64,000 bases of DNA from a virus, in the IMG/VR virus record IMGVR_UViG_3300047546_001437, positions 1-64,000 of that record. One strand, 5' to 3'. Both the position numbers and the translations under genes were made by a program. The notes beneath the pieces were generated by a model, which saw only the letters and a program-made list of their open reading frames with translations, searched no databases and was not told the DNA's origin. Positions 57,366 to 64,000 of this stretch are shown in pieces. Each line of letters begins with the position of its first letter. Within the stretch, counting starts at the first letter, position 1.

Positions 57366-57809
57366 ATGGCAAAATTACCTTTACCAGAAAGAGGGCAGCC
57401 ACTAGATGTTGCCTATATATATGAACTTGCAAATGCATTAAACGATGTTGCATCTCAAGTTTCCTACTCTACAAATAAGTATGTTTCTGTAGATGCACCA
57501 GGCGTTGGAAGGCAGAACGTAAAAGCATCTGAAGCAAGAATAATTGGTGGATACGTAGATGTTGTAATTAGTTCTACAAGAACAAAGGGACAGGAGTCAC
57601 CATTCTCATATGACTTTCCAACCGATTTTAAGTATACCCCAATAGTTACAGCAACTCCTATAAATGTGGGAGCAACGGATGCTGGAAAAGATGTCACGGT
57701 AGTACTAAAGAGTATTACAACTTCTAAAGTTGAGGGCGTTATAAGATTTAACAATACGGGTGATGTATCTGTTGCGGTCAATCTTATAATTGTTGGTATA
57801 CCTAATTAA
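57366..57809 (+). CDS. Small tail-tip protein, 147 aa
   Basis: Helical N-terminus (LDVAYIYELANALNDVASQV) then a beta domain: VKASEARIIGGYVDVVISST, FSYDFPTDFKYTPIVTATPI and GVIRFNNTGDVSVAVNLIIV. This helix-plus-sandwich layout with the (F/Y)KYTPIVTATP motif is met in the H-type receptor-binding proteins of other phages. Last structural gene. Leaderless start; couples by TAATG to the zinc ribbon. Confidence 0.68.
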   Translation: MAKLPLPERGQPLDVAYIYELANALNDVASQVSYSTNKYVSVDAPGVGRQNVKASEARIIGGYVDVVISSTRTKGQESPFSYDFPTDFKYTPIVTATPINVGATDAGKDVTVVLKSITTSKVEGVIRFNNTGDVSVAVNLIIVGIPN

Positions 57810-58000
57810 TGATTGTATGTCAAAAATGCAAAAAAAGAATGTTTGTAGATAGGCAATACAGCAAGATAGACCATCTTGAGGTATACTGTTTGTATTGTGG
57901 ATCACGAAGATTTTTTCATCCACCTAGTCAATCCTTGGAGGGGCAATGGCTACTAGAAAAGGAAAAGTCTCTAGCGAAGAGTACAATAGCGCCCCTGTAA
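57809..58000 (+). CDS. Zinc-ribbon protein, 63 aa
   Basis: CQKCKKRMFVDRQYSKIDHL, then CLYCGSRRF, gives CxxC ... CxxC for one zinc. TAATG overlap with the tail-tip gene, and its last 55 nt overlap the regulator's start in another frame. The Arg/Lys content suits nucleic acid binding, e.g. as an adapter of the next gene. It links the late structural and the replication modules. Confidence 0.7.
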   Translation: MIVCQKCKKRMFVDRQYSKIDHLEVYCLYCGSRRFFHPPSQSLEGQWLLEKEKSLAKSTIAPL

Positions 58001-58488
58001 TACCTGGAAATAAAAAAGTTTGGTTTTTAAATAAAGATTTAGTTAGGGTGCACCATATAAATAGATCTAATGGGATTATGTCTATTTATAATATAACACA
58101 AGATAGACTGGAAAGTTGTTTGATAAGTGATTTTAAAAAACATCGTGAAAGAGCATATACAGTTGGAGAAACAGCAGATCTTGTTAATAGGCATAAAAAA
58201 TATATGCCATCTTTAATGAAGCGTGGGATTATTCCATTTCCAACTGGATCACAAAAGGGTGGTGCACGAGGGTGGCAGGTGAGATCATATTACTCAGAAT
58301 CTCAAATTTTTGAAATTAGAGATATTCTTGCTACATACCATATAGGTAGACCTAGAAAAGATAAATTAGTTACAAATGATATTACGCCTAGTAAAGCAGA
58401 GTTGACACGAAGAATGGGCGGTGGTATAATTACTTATACGAGAACGGAAGATGGAAGATTTATACCAGTTTGGTCAGAAAGTATATAA
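57946..58488 (+). CDS. MerR-like helix-turn-helix DNA-binding protein, 180 aa
   Basis: ATG 57946 follows TGGAGGGGCA. RAYTVGETADLVNRHKKYMP, then SLMKRGIIPFPTGSQKGGAR and GWQVRSYYSESQIFEIRDIL is a winged-helix pattern of the MerR/excisionase kind: recognition helix followed by wing. Basic stretches RPRKDKL and a late RTEDGRFIPVW follow. It is the gene next to the operator-containing promoter at 58503-58531 and may bind it. DNA binding is likely; the target is inferred. Confidence 0.72.
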   Translation: MATRKGKVSSEEYNSAPVIPGNKKVWFLNKDLVRVHHINRSNGIMSIYNITQDRLESCLISDFKKHRERAYTVGETADLVNRHKKYMPSLMKRGIIPFPTGSQKGGARGWQVRSYYSESQIFEIRDILATYHIGRPRKDKLVTNDITPSKAELTRRMGGGIITYTRTEDGRFIPVWSESI

Positions 58489-58502
58489 TTAAATTTAGTG
58501 GC

Positions 58503-58531
58503 TTGACATGTATCAAAGAGTTTGATACCAT
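58503..58531 (+). promoter_or_regulatory. Replication-module promoter with palindromic operator
   Basis: -35 TTGACA (58503-58508), 17-bp spacer ending TGA, -10 TACCAT (58526-58531). The spacer holds a perfect palindrome GTATCAAA-GAG-TTTGATAC (58510-58528), so a repressor or MerR-type activator sitting there would control RNA polymerase directly. GGAGGAACA precedes ATG 58550. Confidence 0.8.
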
Positions 58532-58549
58532 AGATATAACGGAGGAACA

Positions 58550-58762
58550 ATGACAGAAAACGATTCTACAAAAGTAAATGTAACACTTGGATATACACTT
58601 AATCTTGGTAATTTTCAGTCTTTAAGGCTGGATCTTGGAATTATTGATTCAAAGCGTGATGGAGAAAATATTGATCAGGCTTTTGAAAGAGTATATAAAT
58701 TTGTTGAAGACAAATTAACAGAAAAAATCGCAGAAGCAAAGTCTGAGTTAGACGAACAGTAA
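58550..58762 (+). CDS. Small conserved phage protein, 70 aa
   Basis: KVNVTLGYTLNLGNFQSLRL with DLGIIDSKRDGE and a C-terminal helix (AFERVYKFVEDKLTEKIAEA). This beta-hairpin plus helix form recurs as a small early phage protein of unknown function (the pattern LN-x-G-x-(F/Y)QS-x-(R/K)-(L/V)-x-(L/V)G). First gene after the replication promoter, coupled to the next gene by TAATG. May be a DNA-binding accessory to the replisome; not shown. Confidence 0.7.
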   Translation: MTENDSTKVNVTLGYTLNLGNFQSLRLDLGIIDSKRDGENIDQAFERVYKFVEDKLTEKIAEAKSELDEQ

Positions 58763-59070
58763 TGGCAGAACGCAAAGACCGAATGGCTTTGCTTAGTCGT
58801 TATAGCAAGTTACATACTCAGCGATATGAGCAGAAGCCTTCTCTCAATCTTAATGTAGAGCAATGGGCTGCCGATGCACTCATAGAATCATATGGTATTG
58901 CTGCTTGCTATGATTTACTGGCATATTATTTTGAAGTAGCATCTTCTCCTTCTTGGAAGTACTTTGTAAATTATGCTGATGATATAATTGAAAAAAAGGA
59001 ACAATTGATACAAGATAAAAAAGAAAGAGAGCAGAGAAGGGCTATGGCGAGGAAGTGGTTAAGTGAATAA
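58762..59070 (+). CDS. Protein before the helicase, possible helicase loader, 102 aa
   Basis: All-helical and basic: RMALLSRYSKLHTQRYEQKP, NVEQWAADALIESYGIAACY, LLAYYFEVASSPSWKYFVNY, then a highly charged tail (EKKEQLIQDKKEREQRRAMA). The WAADALIESYG-x(3)-C-x-(D/S)LL-x-YYF-x(3)-S-(P)-x-W pattern is shared, to my memory, with other phages where it always lies before the DnaB gene. Loader function is inferred from that position and the small helical form. Overlaps the helicase by 8 nt. Confidence 0.6.
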   Translation: MAERKDRMALLSRYSKLHTQRYEQKPSLNLNVEQWAADALIESYGIAACYDLLAYYFEVASSPSWKYFVNYADDIIEKKEQLIQDKKEREQRRAMARKWLSE

Positions 59071-60280
59071 TACAGAGGCAAAACTAATTTCCGCAGTCCT
59101 TAATGATAAGCAAATACATGTATTATTACAGGCAAATGTAGAAAACTTGCTAAGAACTCATAATGATATTTGGCAATTTATTAGAAGATATTCAGAAGCA
59201 AACGGTTCTGTTCCACCAGAAAGTTTAGTTGTAGAAAAGTTTAGAGACTTTGTTCCAGTCAAGGGTGTTGGCGCAACAAAGCACCACCTTGATGAATTAC
59301 AAACAGAATACTTGAATGATAGTCTAAAAGATATTTTAAGATCTACTGCATCAGAGGTACAAAGTGGTTTGGGTGTAGAGGCGCTAGAATCATTAATTAC
59401 AAAAACATCAGAGTTAAAAAAGAATACTGCAGCAATTAGAGACATTGATGTAACTGATTTAGATTCTGCAATTGGATATTTTGAAAATGTAAAGAAACAG
59501 CAAGAGTTGGGTGCTGTAGGAATTAAGACTGGTCTCCCAGGGTTTGACAACTATCTGCCTGCAGGAATTATGCCAGGTCAACTTGGAGTATTCTTAGCAT
59601 ATCCTGGAATTGGAAAGTCTTGGCTATCTTTATATTTTGCTGTTCAGGCTTGGAAACAAGGCAGAAGCCCTCTTGTAATTTCCTTAGAAATGTCTGAAAC
59701 AGAGGTTAGAAATCGTGTCTTTGCCATTATGGGAGAGGGACTGTGGTCTCATAGAAAGTTAAGTTCTGGACAGGTTGAGATTGACATGTTAAAACAATGG
59801 CATGCCAAAAACCTAGCAGGCAAGCCTGAGTTCCATATTATTTCTAATGATAACGGTGGAGAAATTACACCATCAGTTCTTCGTGGAAAGATAGATCAGT
59901 ATAAGCCAGACTTTGTAATTGTGGATTATCTGCAATTAATGAGTCCTAATCAAAAGTCAGATAACGAGACGGTACGAATGAAGAATCTTTCAAGAGAATT
60001 AAAGTTAATGGCTATTGCAGAAGAGGTTCCAATTATTGCTATTTCTTCTGCTACTCCAGATGACGTTACTAAGTTAGATACCGTGCCAACACTTGGTCAA
60101 ACTGCTTGGTCTCGCCAGATTGCATATGATGCAGACTGGGTATTGGCTCTTGGTCGTGGTCCAAATAGTGATATTATTGAATGCGTATTTCGTAAAAATC
60201 GTAACGGTTTTATGGGAGAGTTTTTAGTACAGGCTGATTTTGACAAAGGATACTATAGATACAAGGACTATGAAAATTAA
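59063..60280 (+). CDS. DnaB-like replicative helicase
   Basis: 405 aa, GTG start. N-terminal helical domain (residues 1-110); RecA-type core with Walker A AYPGIGKSW (179-187; Ala for the usual first Gly), VISLEMSETEVRNRVFA (motif H1a), Walker B FVIVDYLQLM (284-293), then AEEVPIIAISSATPDD and RNGFMGEFLVQADFDKGYYR. Ring helicase that unwinds DNA at the fork using ATP. Linker to N-domain is shorter than in bacterial DnaB (450-470 aa). Stays in one operon with primase and SSB. Confidence 0.87.
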   Translation: MNNTEAKLISAVLNDKQIHVLLQANVENLLRTHNDIWQFIRRYSEANGSVPPESLVVEKFRDFVPVKGVGATKHHLDELQTEYLNDSLKDILRSTASEVQSGLGVEALESLITKTSELKKNTAAIRDIDVTDLDSAIGYFENVKKQQELGAVGIKTGLPGFDNYLPAGIMPGQLGVFLAYPGIGKSWLSLYFAVQAWKQGRSPLVISLEMSETEVRNRVFAIMGEGLWSHRKLSSGQVEIDMLKQWHAKNLAGKPEFHIISNDNGGEITPSVLRGKIDQYKPDFVIVDYLQLMSPNQKSDNETVRMKNLSRELKLMAIAEEVPIIAISSATPDDVTKLDTVPTLGQTAWSRQIAYDADWVLALGRGPNSDIIECVFRKNRNGFMGEFLVQADFDKGYYRYKDYEN

Positions 60281-60303
60281 TATAATTCATTATAATATAC
60301 AGT

Positions 60304-60630
60304 ATGGCAAATTTTCACCACAAGCCCATAAAGAAGTTTGGTTTAGATGGAGTAATCCATGATGAATCTGCTATTGGCAGGCTTAAGGGTGAATATATCA
60401 GACTTATCGTATCTGAAATGCGATTATCTGGATATGTTCCAAGATTTGACATCGAGCCAGACTTTACTATAGACTATAATGAGAAAAAGAAATACTTTGA
60501 ATTTGAATTAACAGTACATGGAGTATACACAGGAAGAAAACAGAGCGAATGGATACTAGGAATAGACGAAACCAAACCGATATATATACAAAAGAGCAAA
60601 TCAAGCGAGTACTCTCAGGTTCAGGAATAA
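60304..60630 (+). CDS. Conserved phage protein between helicase and primase, 108 aa
   Basis: MANFHHKPIKKFGLDGVIHD, AIGRLKGEYIRLIVSEMRLS, GYVPRFDIEPDFTIDYNEKK, then YFEFELTVHGVYTGRKQSEW. It begins leaderless (TATAAT at 60291-60296, 7 nt before ATG). I recall close relatives in actinobacterial phages, with no known function. The basic helix followed by a strongly conserved YFEFE-x(4)-VHGVYTG sheet could be a replisome accessory. The primase gene starts 82 nt before its end in another frame. Confidence 0.68.
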   Translation: MANFHHKPIKKFGLDGVIHDESAIGRLKGEYIRLIVSEMRLSGYVPRFDIEPDFTIDYNEKKKYFEFELTVHGVYTGRKQSEWILGIDETKPIYIQKSKSSEYSQVQE

Positions 60631-61493
60631 CTGTAGAGTCAGAGGTAGACTCTGATTATATTATTTTTTGTCCATTTCACTCAAACTCAAGAACCCCTGC
60701 TGGAGAAGTTGATAAGCGTACAGGTAAGTTTTTTTGTTTCTCTTGCCAACACGTTGCTGATTTAACAGAACTAGTTATGCATACCTCAAGCAGGACTTAC
60801 TTTGAAGCAATTAGGTTTATTAAAAGTAAGCAGACAGAGACAAACTTAGAAAAAGAAGTTAACCAGGCTCTATTTGTAAAACCAGACTTTATCCAATTTG
60901 ATGAATCTCTTCTTGCAAGGTTGCATGGCACACTAATGAGCGTAGAAAGAGCAAGACAATATTTCTTATCTAGAAAAATAGTAGAGTCTTCATGGGTAAA
61001 ATTTTCATTGGGGTATTCAGAAAAACAGGATATGGTTACTGTTCCAGTACACAGTCCAGATGGTATGCCTATAGGATTTGTTGGAAGATCTATAGAAGGT
61101 AAAGAGTTTAAGAATACTCCAGGATTACCTAAATCAAAGACATTGTTTAATTTAAATAGAGTTAAAACTGCAGACAGGGTTTATGTTGTAGAATCTTCAT
61201 TTGATGCTATAAGATTAGATCAGGTTGGATTTCCAGCAGTTGCAACATTAGGTGCTAATGTATCAAATGCACAAGTAGAATTGCTTCAAAAGTATTTTAA
61301 TAATATAATTATTATTGCTGATAACGATGAAGCAGGCGGTAACATGAAAGAGAGAATCTTAGAAAGATTAGGCTCACGTGTTAGCGTAATACAATTAGAT
61401 AATCAGTATAAGGATATAGGCGATATGACAGATGATGCAATTAAAAATTTAGAGTATCAGTTTGACAAATCAATACTATCTATGCTAAACTAG
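60549..61493 (+). CDS. DnaG-type primase, short form, 314 aa
   Basis: CHC2-type zinc site: CPFH (41-44) and CFSC (63-66). The Toprim core has VYVVESSFDA (211-220) with the catalytic Glu and IIADNDEAGG (255-264), the DxDxxG pair, with NTPGLPKSKTLFNL before. Makes RNA primers at the fork. The helicase-binding C-terminal domain of bacterial DnaG is missing. ATG 60549 lies 82 nt inside the preceding gene; no later start would keep the zinc site, so the long overlap is real. Its end carries the SSB promoter. Confidence 0.84.
   Translation: MDTRNRRNQTDIYTKEQIKRVLSGSGITVESEVDSDYIIFCPFHSNSRTPAGEVDKRTGKFFCFSCQHVADLTELVMHTSSRTYFEAIRFIKSKQTETNLEKEVNQALFVKPDFIQFDESLLARLHGTLMSVERARQYFLSRKIVESSWVKFSLGYSEKQDMVTVPVHSPDGMPIGFVGRSIEGKEFKNTPGLPKSKTLFNLNRVKTADRVYVVESSFDAIRLDQVGFPAVATLGANVSNAQVELLQKYFNNIIIIADNDEAGGNMKERILERLGSRVSVIQLDNQYKDIGDMTDDAIKNLEYQFDKSILSMLN
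61462..61491 (+). promoter_or_regulatory. Strong promoter for the ssDNA-binding protein
   Basis: -35 TTGACA (61462-61467), 18-bp spacer ending TGC, -10 TAAACT (61486-61491), inside the last primase codons. AAAGGAG follows before ATG 61517. Confidence 0.75.
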
Positions 61494-61516
61494 ACAATAC
61501 ACAAAGGAGAAAAACT

Positions 61517-62170
61517 ATGAGCGTAATTAAGGGACTAAAAGATATAAACGCCCTGCTCGAAAAACCAAAATATGATGGAAACGCACAAAAGGTTCGTTGG
61601 TTGAAGTTGGCTGACGGACAATCCGCAAAGATTCGATTTGTGGAAGAATTGGATCCAGATTCAGCAAACTATGATGAATCTCGTGGTCTATCTGTTGTTG
61701 TAGCAGAACATACAAATCCAAAGGACTATAAGCGTAAAGCAGCATGTACTCAGGAAACAGAGGGTCGTTGCTTCGGTTGCGAAATGGCACGTAAAGAGCC
61801 AAAAAGCGGTTGGAGAGCACGTCTTCGTTTTTACTGCAACGTTCTTGCAGATGATGGGTTAGAAGATCCATATATTGCTGTTTGGTCACAAGGCATTAGC
61901 AAGCAATCAGCATTCAACACTATTCGTGAGTATGCACTTGAAACAGGAAGCATCTCAAATCTAGAGTGGAAGTTAAAGCGTAATGGACAGGGAACTGAAA
62001 CCAATTACACACTCCTTCCAACAAAACCAGACTCTGAGCCATTTAAGTGGGAAGGTAAAGAGTATTTCAACCTAGAAAAGGTTGTTCGTGAAGTTCCTTA
62101 TCCAGAGCAAGAAGCATTTTACTTTGGGTTTGACACTCCATCAGTTACCTCAACAAACATTGACTGGTAA
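61517..62170 (+). CDS. ssDNA-binding protein, gp32/zinc-knuckle type
   Basis: 217 aa. KVRWLKLADGQSAKIRFVEE (OB-fold start), AEHTNPKDYKRKAACTQETE, then CFGCEMARKEPKSGWRARLR gives Cys-x(n)-C-x2-C plus His as zinc ligands, followed by FYCNVLADDGLEDPYIAVWS and an acidic end region. This is the phage SSB form with zinc inserted in the OB fold, as in T4 gp32 (H-x..C-C-C). Coats single strands and recruits the polymerase. Own strong promoter, so higher expression than the primase. Many codons end in C/G, as for the capsid protein. Confidence 0.75.
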   Translation: MSVIKGLKDINALLEKPKYDGNAQKVRWLKLADGQSAKIRFVEELDPDSANYDESRGLSVVVAEHTNPKDYKRKAACTQETEGRCFGCEMARKEPKSGWRARLRFYCNVLADDGLEDPYIAVWSQGISKQSAFNTIREYALETGSISNLEWKLKRNGQGTETNYTLLPTKPDSEPFKWEGKEYFNLEKVVREVPYPEQEAFYFGFDTPSVTSTNIDW

Positions 62171-62173
62171 TTG

Positions 62174-64000
62174 ATGCAATACGTAGGCTTACACGTTCAT
62201 ACCCATTACTCGCTGTTTGACGGAATCGCTACTCCACAAGAGTATGTAGATCGTGCAGTGAGTTTGGGTATGCCAGCAATAGCGATTACAGACCATGGCT
62301 CCCTTTCTGGCCATAGAGAGATGTATCGTGCTGCTAAAGAAAAAGGTGTTAAGCCTATACTTGGCATAGAAGGATATATGTGCGATGATCGATTTGATCG
62401 TAGAGACAAAGAAGATCGCAAAGAGCCATTAGATATGGTTTATAACCACATTATCCTTCTTGCCAAGAATCAAAAAGGTTTAGAAAATCTAAATAAGTTA
62501 AATGAAATTGCTTGGACTGAAGGCTATTATAAAAAACCAAGAATTGATTTTGAAGTTTTAGAGAAGTATTCTGAAGGAATCATTGTTTCTTCTGCATGCC
62601 CAAGTGGAATTATTGCTAAGTCAATTGAACTTGGAGAACTGGCAATAGCAAAAAAGCATATTGAATGGTTTAAGAAAGTTTTTAAAGATGATTACTACAT
62701 AGAAGTTATGCCACATAACTCTCCAGAAATAAATAAAGTTTTATTAGAATTGGCAGATCAATATAAGATTAAGGCAATTGCAACACCAGACTGCCACCAT
62801 GTAGATCCATCTCAAAAAGAGATTCAAGAATTTAAATTAATTTTAAATACCTATAGCAATAAAACACAAAAAGATGCGACTTATGAAAAATCTAAAAAGT
62901 ATAAAGACATGATGTCTAGACTAGATTATTTATATGGAGCCGATAGGCAAATGTCGTTTAATAAGTTTGAAATACATCTTTTGTCGTATGAAGAAATCAA
63001 GTCTGCCATGCAGAAGCAGGGTATTGATAGAGAAGATATTTATCAAAACACCATTGACCTTGCAAATAAGGTAGAAGACTACGATATTCGTGATGGATTA
63101 AATTTACTACCAGTACAATATAAAAACCCAGACAAAGAATTAGAAGATTTAGCAATTGCTGGACTAAAAGAAAAAGGTCTAGATGTTGATGAAAGATATA
63201 TAGAAAGAATTCAAGAAGAATTATCTATAATTAAAGATAAAAAGTTTGCACCATACTTTCTTGTAGTTAGAAGCATGATTGCTTGGGCTAAAAAGGAAGG
63301 CATCATGGTTGGTCCTGGTCGTGGATCGTCTGCTGGCTCACTTCTTTGCTACACACTTGGAATTACCGACATTGATCCAATTAAGCACGGCCTACTCTTT
63401 TTCCGTTTTATTAATCCAGAACGTAATGACTTTCCAGATATTGATACAGATATTCAAGATTCACGTCGTGAAGAGGTAAAAGATTATTTAGTTAGACAGT
63501 ATAGGCATGTTGCTTCTATTGCAACATTTTTATCATTTAAAGATAAGGGTGTTGTAAGAGATATTTCTCGAGTATTAAATATACCATTACCAGATGTTAA
63601 CAAGGTATTAAAACTTGTAGATGGATGGGATGATTTTTGTACATCAAAAACAACAGAATGGTTTAGAGAAAAATATCCAGAAGTAGAAATTTATGGAGAA
63701 ATGATTCGTGGCAGAATTCGTGGAACTGGTATTCATGCTGCTGGTGTTGTAACAAGTAAAGAGCCTATCTTTAAGTATGCTCCAATGGAAACAAGAAATT
63801 CTCCAGGAAGCGATGAAAGAATTCCTGTTGTTGCAGTCGACATGGAAGAAGCAGAAAAAATTGGTTTAATTAAAATTGATGCTCTAGGATTAAAGACACT
63901 ATCAGTATTAAAAGATACTTTAGATATTATAGAATCTAGAGAGGGCAAGAAAATTGACCTATTGTCTATAGACATGGATGACAAAAATGTATACCAGATG
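62174..64000 (+). CDS. dnaE: DNA polymerase III alpha subunit (DnaE type), 5' part
   Basis: Starts ATG 62174, four bases after SSB; 609 codons are open to the window edge. PHP domain at the front: GLHVHTHYSLFDGIATPQEY and AIAITDHGSLSGHREMY (His/Asp metal sites). Pol3 core: PGRGSSAGSLLCYTLGITDI at about residue 380-400, and PDIDTDI (about 421-427) with two of the three catalytic Asp. Family-C polymerase with a possible PHP exonuclease; the third Asp and the C-terminal domains lie beyond the edge. Phage copies of DnaE are typical of actinobacterial siphophages with this operon order. Confidence 0.9.
   Translation, partial: MQYVGLHVHTHYSLFDGIATPQEYVDRAVSLGMPAIAITDHGSLSGHREMYRAAKEKGVKPILGIEGYMCDDRFDRRDKEDRKEPLDMVYNHIILLAKNQKGLENLNKLNEIAWTEGYYKKPRIDFEVLEKYSEGIIVSSACPSGIIAKSIELGELAIAKKHIEWFKKVFKDDYYIEVMPHNSPEINKVLLELADQYKIKAIATPDCHHVDPSQKEIQEFKLILNTYSNKTQKDATYEKSKKYKDMMSRLDYLYGADRQMSFNKFEIHLLSYEEIKSAMQKQGIDREDIYQNTIDLANKVEDYDIRDGLNLLPVQYKNPDKELEDLAIAGLKEKGLDVDERYIERIQEELSIIKDKKFAPYFLVVRSMIAWAKKEGIMVGPGRGSSAGSLLCYTLGITDIDPIKHGLLFFRFINPERNDFPDIDTDIQDSRREEVKDYLVRQYRHVASIATFLSFKDKGVVRDISRVLNIPLPDVNKVLKLVDGWDDFCTSKTTEWFREKYPEVEIYGEMIRGRIRGTGIHAAGVVTSKEPIFKYAPMETRNSPGSDERIPVVAVDMEEAEKIGLIKIDALGLKTLSVLKDTLDIIESREGKKIDLLSIDMDDKNVYQM

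Overview
The window reads as part of the genome of a tailed double-stranded DNA phage with a long, non-contractile tail (siphovirus type) and low-GC DNA. I infer an actinobacterial host, possibly an uncultured freshwater one. The reasons are: many genes have a -10 box only 5-10 nt from the ATG (leaderless mRNAs are common in Actinobacteria); two palindromes resemble the actinobacterial/Bacillus SOS box (CGAAC-N4-GTTCG); and the replication set (B12-dependent ribonucleotide reductase, DnaB-like helicase, DnaG-like primase, zinc-knuckle ssDNA-binding protein, DnaE-type polymerase) is of the kind seen in actinobacterial siphophages. The host is not proven. I see no integrase, tRNA, CRISPR array, IS element or terminase.

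Layout. (1) 1-6400: small early/accessory genes, mostly on the minus strand, with a short plus-strand island (4001-5134). Several encode zinc-knuckle proteins or one-helix membrane peptides. They are driven by a recognisable promoter family (17-bp spacer, usually TGN before the -10, often TGTCAG just after the -35, often CGTGTCG just before it). The block also holds a candidate replication origin with a perfect DnaA box near 1681, the SOS-like palindromes and repeated CGACACGCCG and CAAATCGGACATTTT motifs. (2) 6509-22944: a holin-like gene, then about 17 fibre/receptor-binding proteins (collagen-like, mucin-like Thr-rich, Mtd-like, coiled coil, aromatic/His-repeat plus Hint). It also carries a GlcNAc-type glycosyltransferase and a lone reverse-strand secreted lytic transglycosylase. 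(3) 22946-28721: auxiliary metabolism, with two paralogous 'LP-x-WW' proteins, a 2OG-Fe(II) oxygenase, a small ferredoxin and the class II ribonucleotide reductase. (4) 28742-57809: a 1242-aa LamG-containing protein, then the usual head-to-tail order: portal, protease fused to a scaffold-like tail, major capsid, connectors, tail terminator, tail tube, two tail-assembly chaperones, a 2695-aa tape measure, distal tail proteins and tip fibres. (5) 57809-64000: a zinc ribbon, a MerR-like regulator, an operator-containing promoter, helicase, primase, ssDNA-binding protein and a DNA polymerase III alpha subunit running off the right edge.

How it fits together. Late genes seem to be read from many separate TGGTATAAT extended -10 promoters placed so close to the ATG that the messages would be leaderless, mixed with Shine-Dalgarno-led genes inside operons. 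Early and replication genes use promoters with recognisable -35 boxes. The most unusual points are the promoter code, replacement of the usual tail-chaperone frameshift by two duplicated genes, the degenerate Hint domain behind a His/Tyr/Phe repeat, the mucin-like fibre near a glycosyltransferase, and the perfect palindrome in the spacer of the replication promoter next to an HTH gene. All functions are read from sequence motifs by eye; no database search was run.
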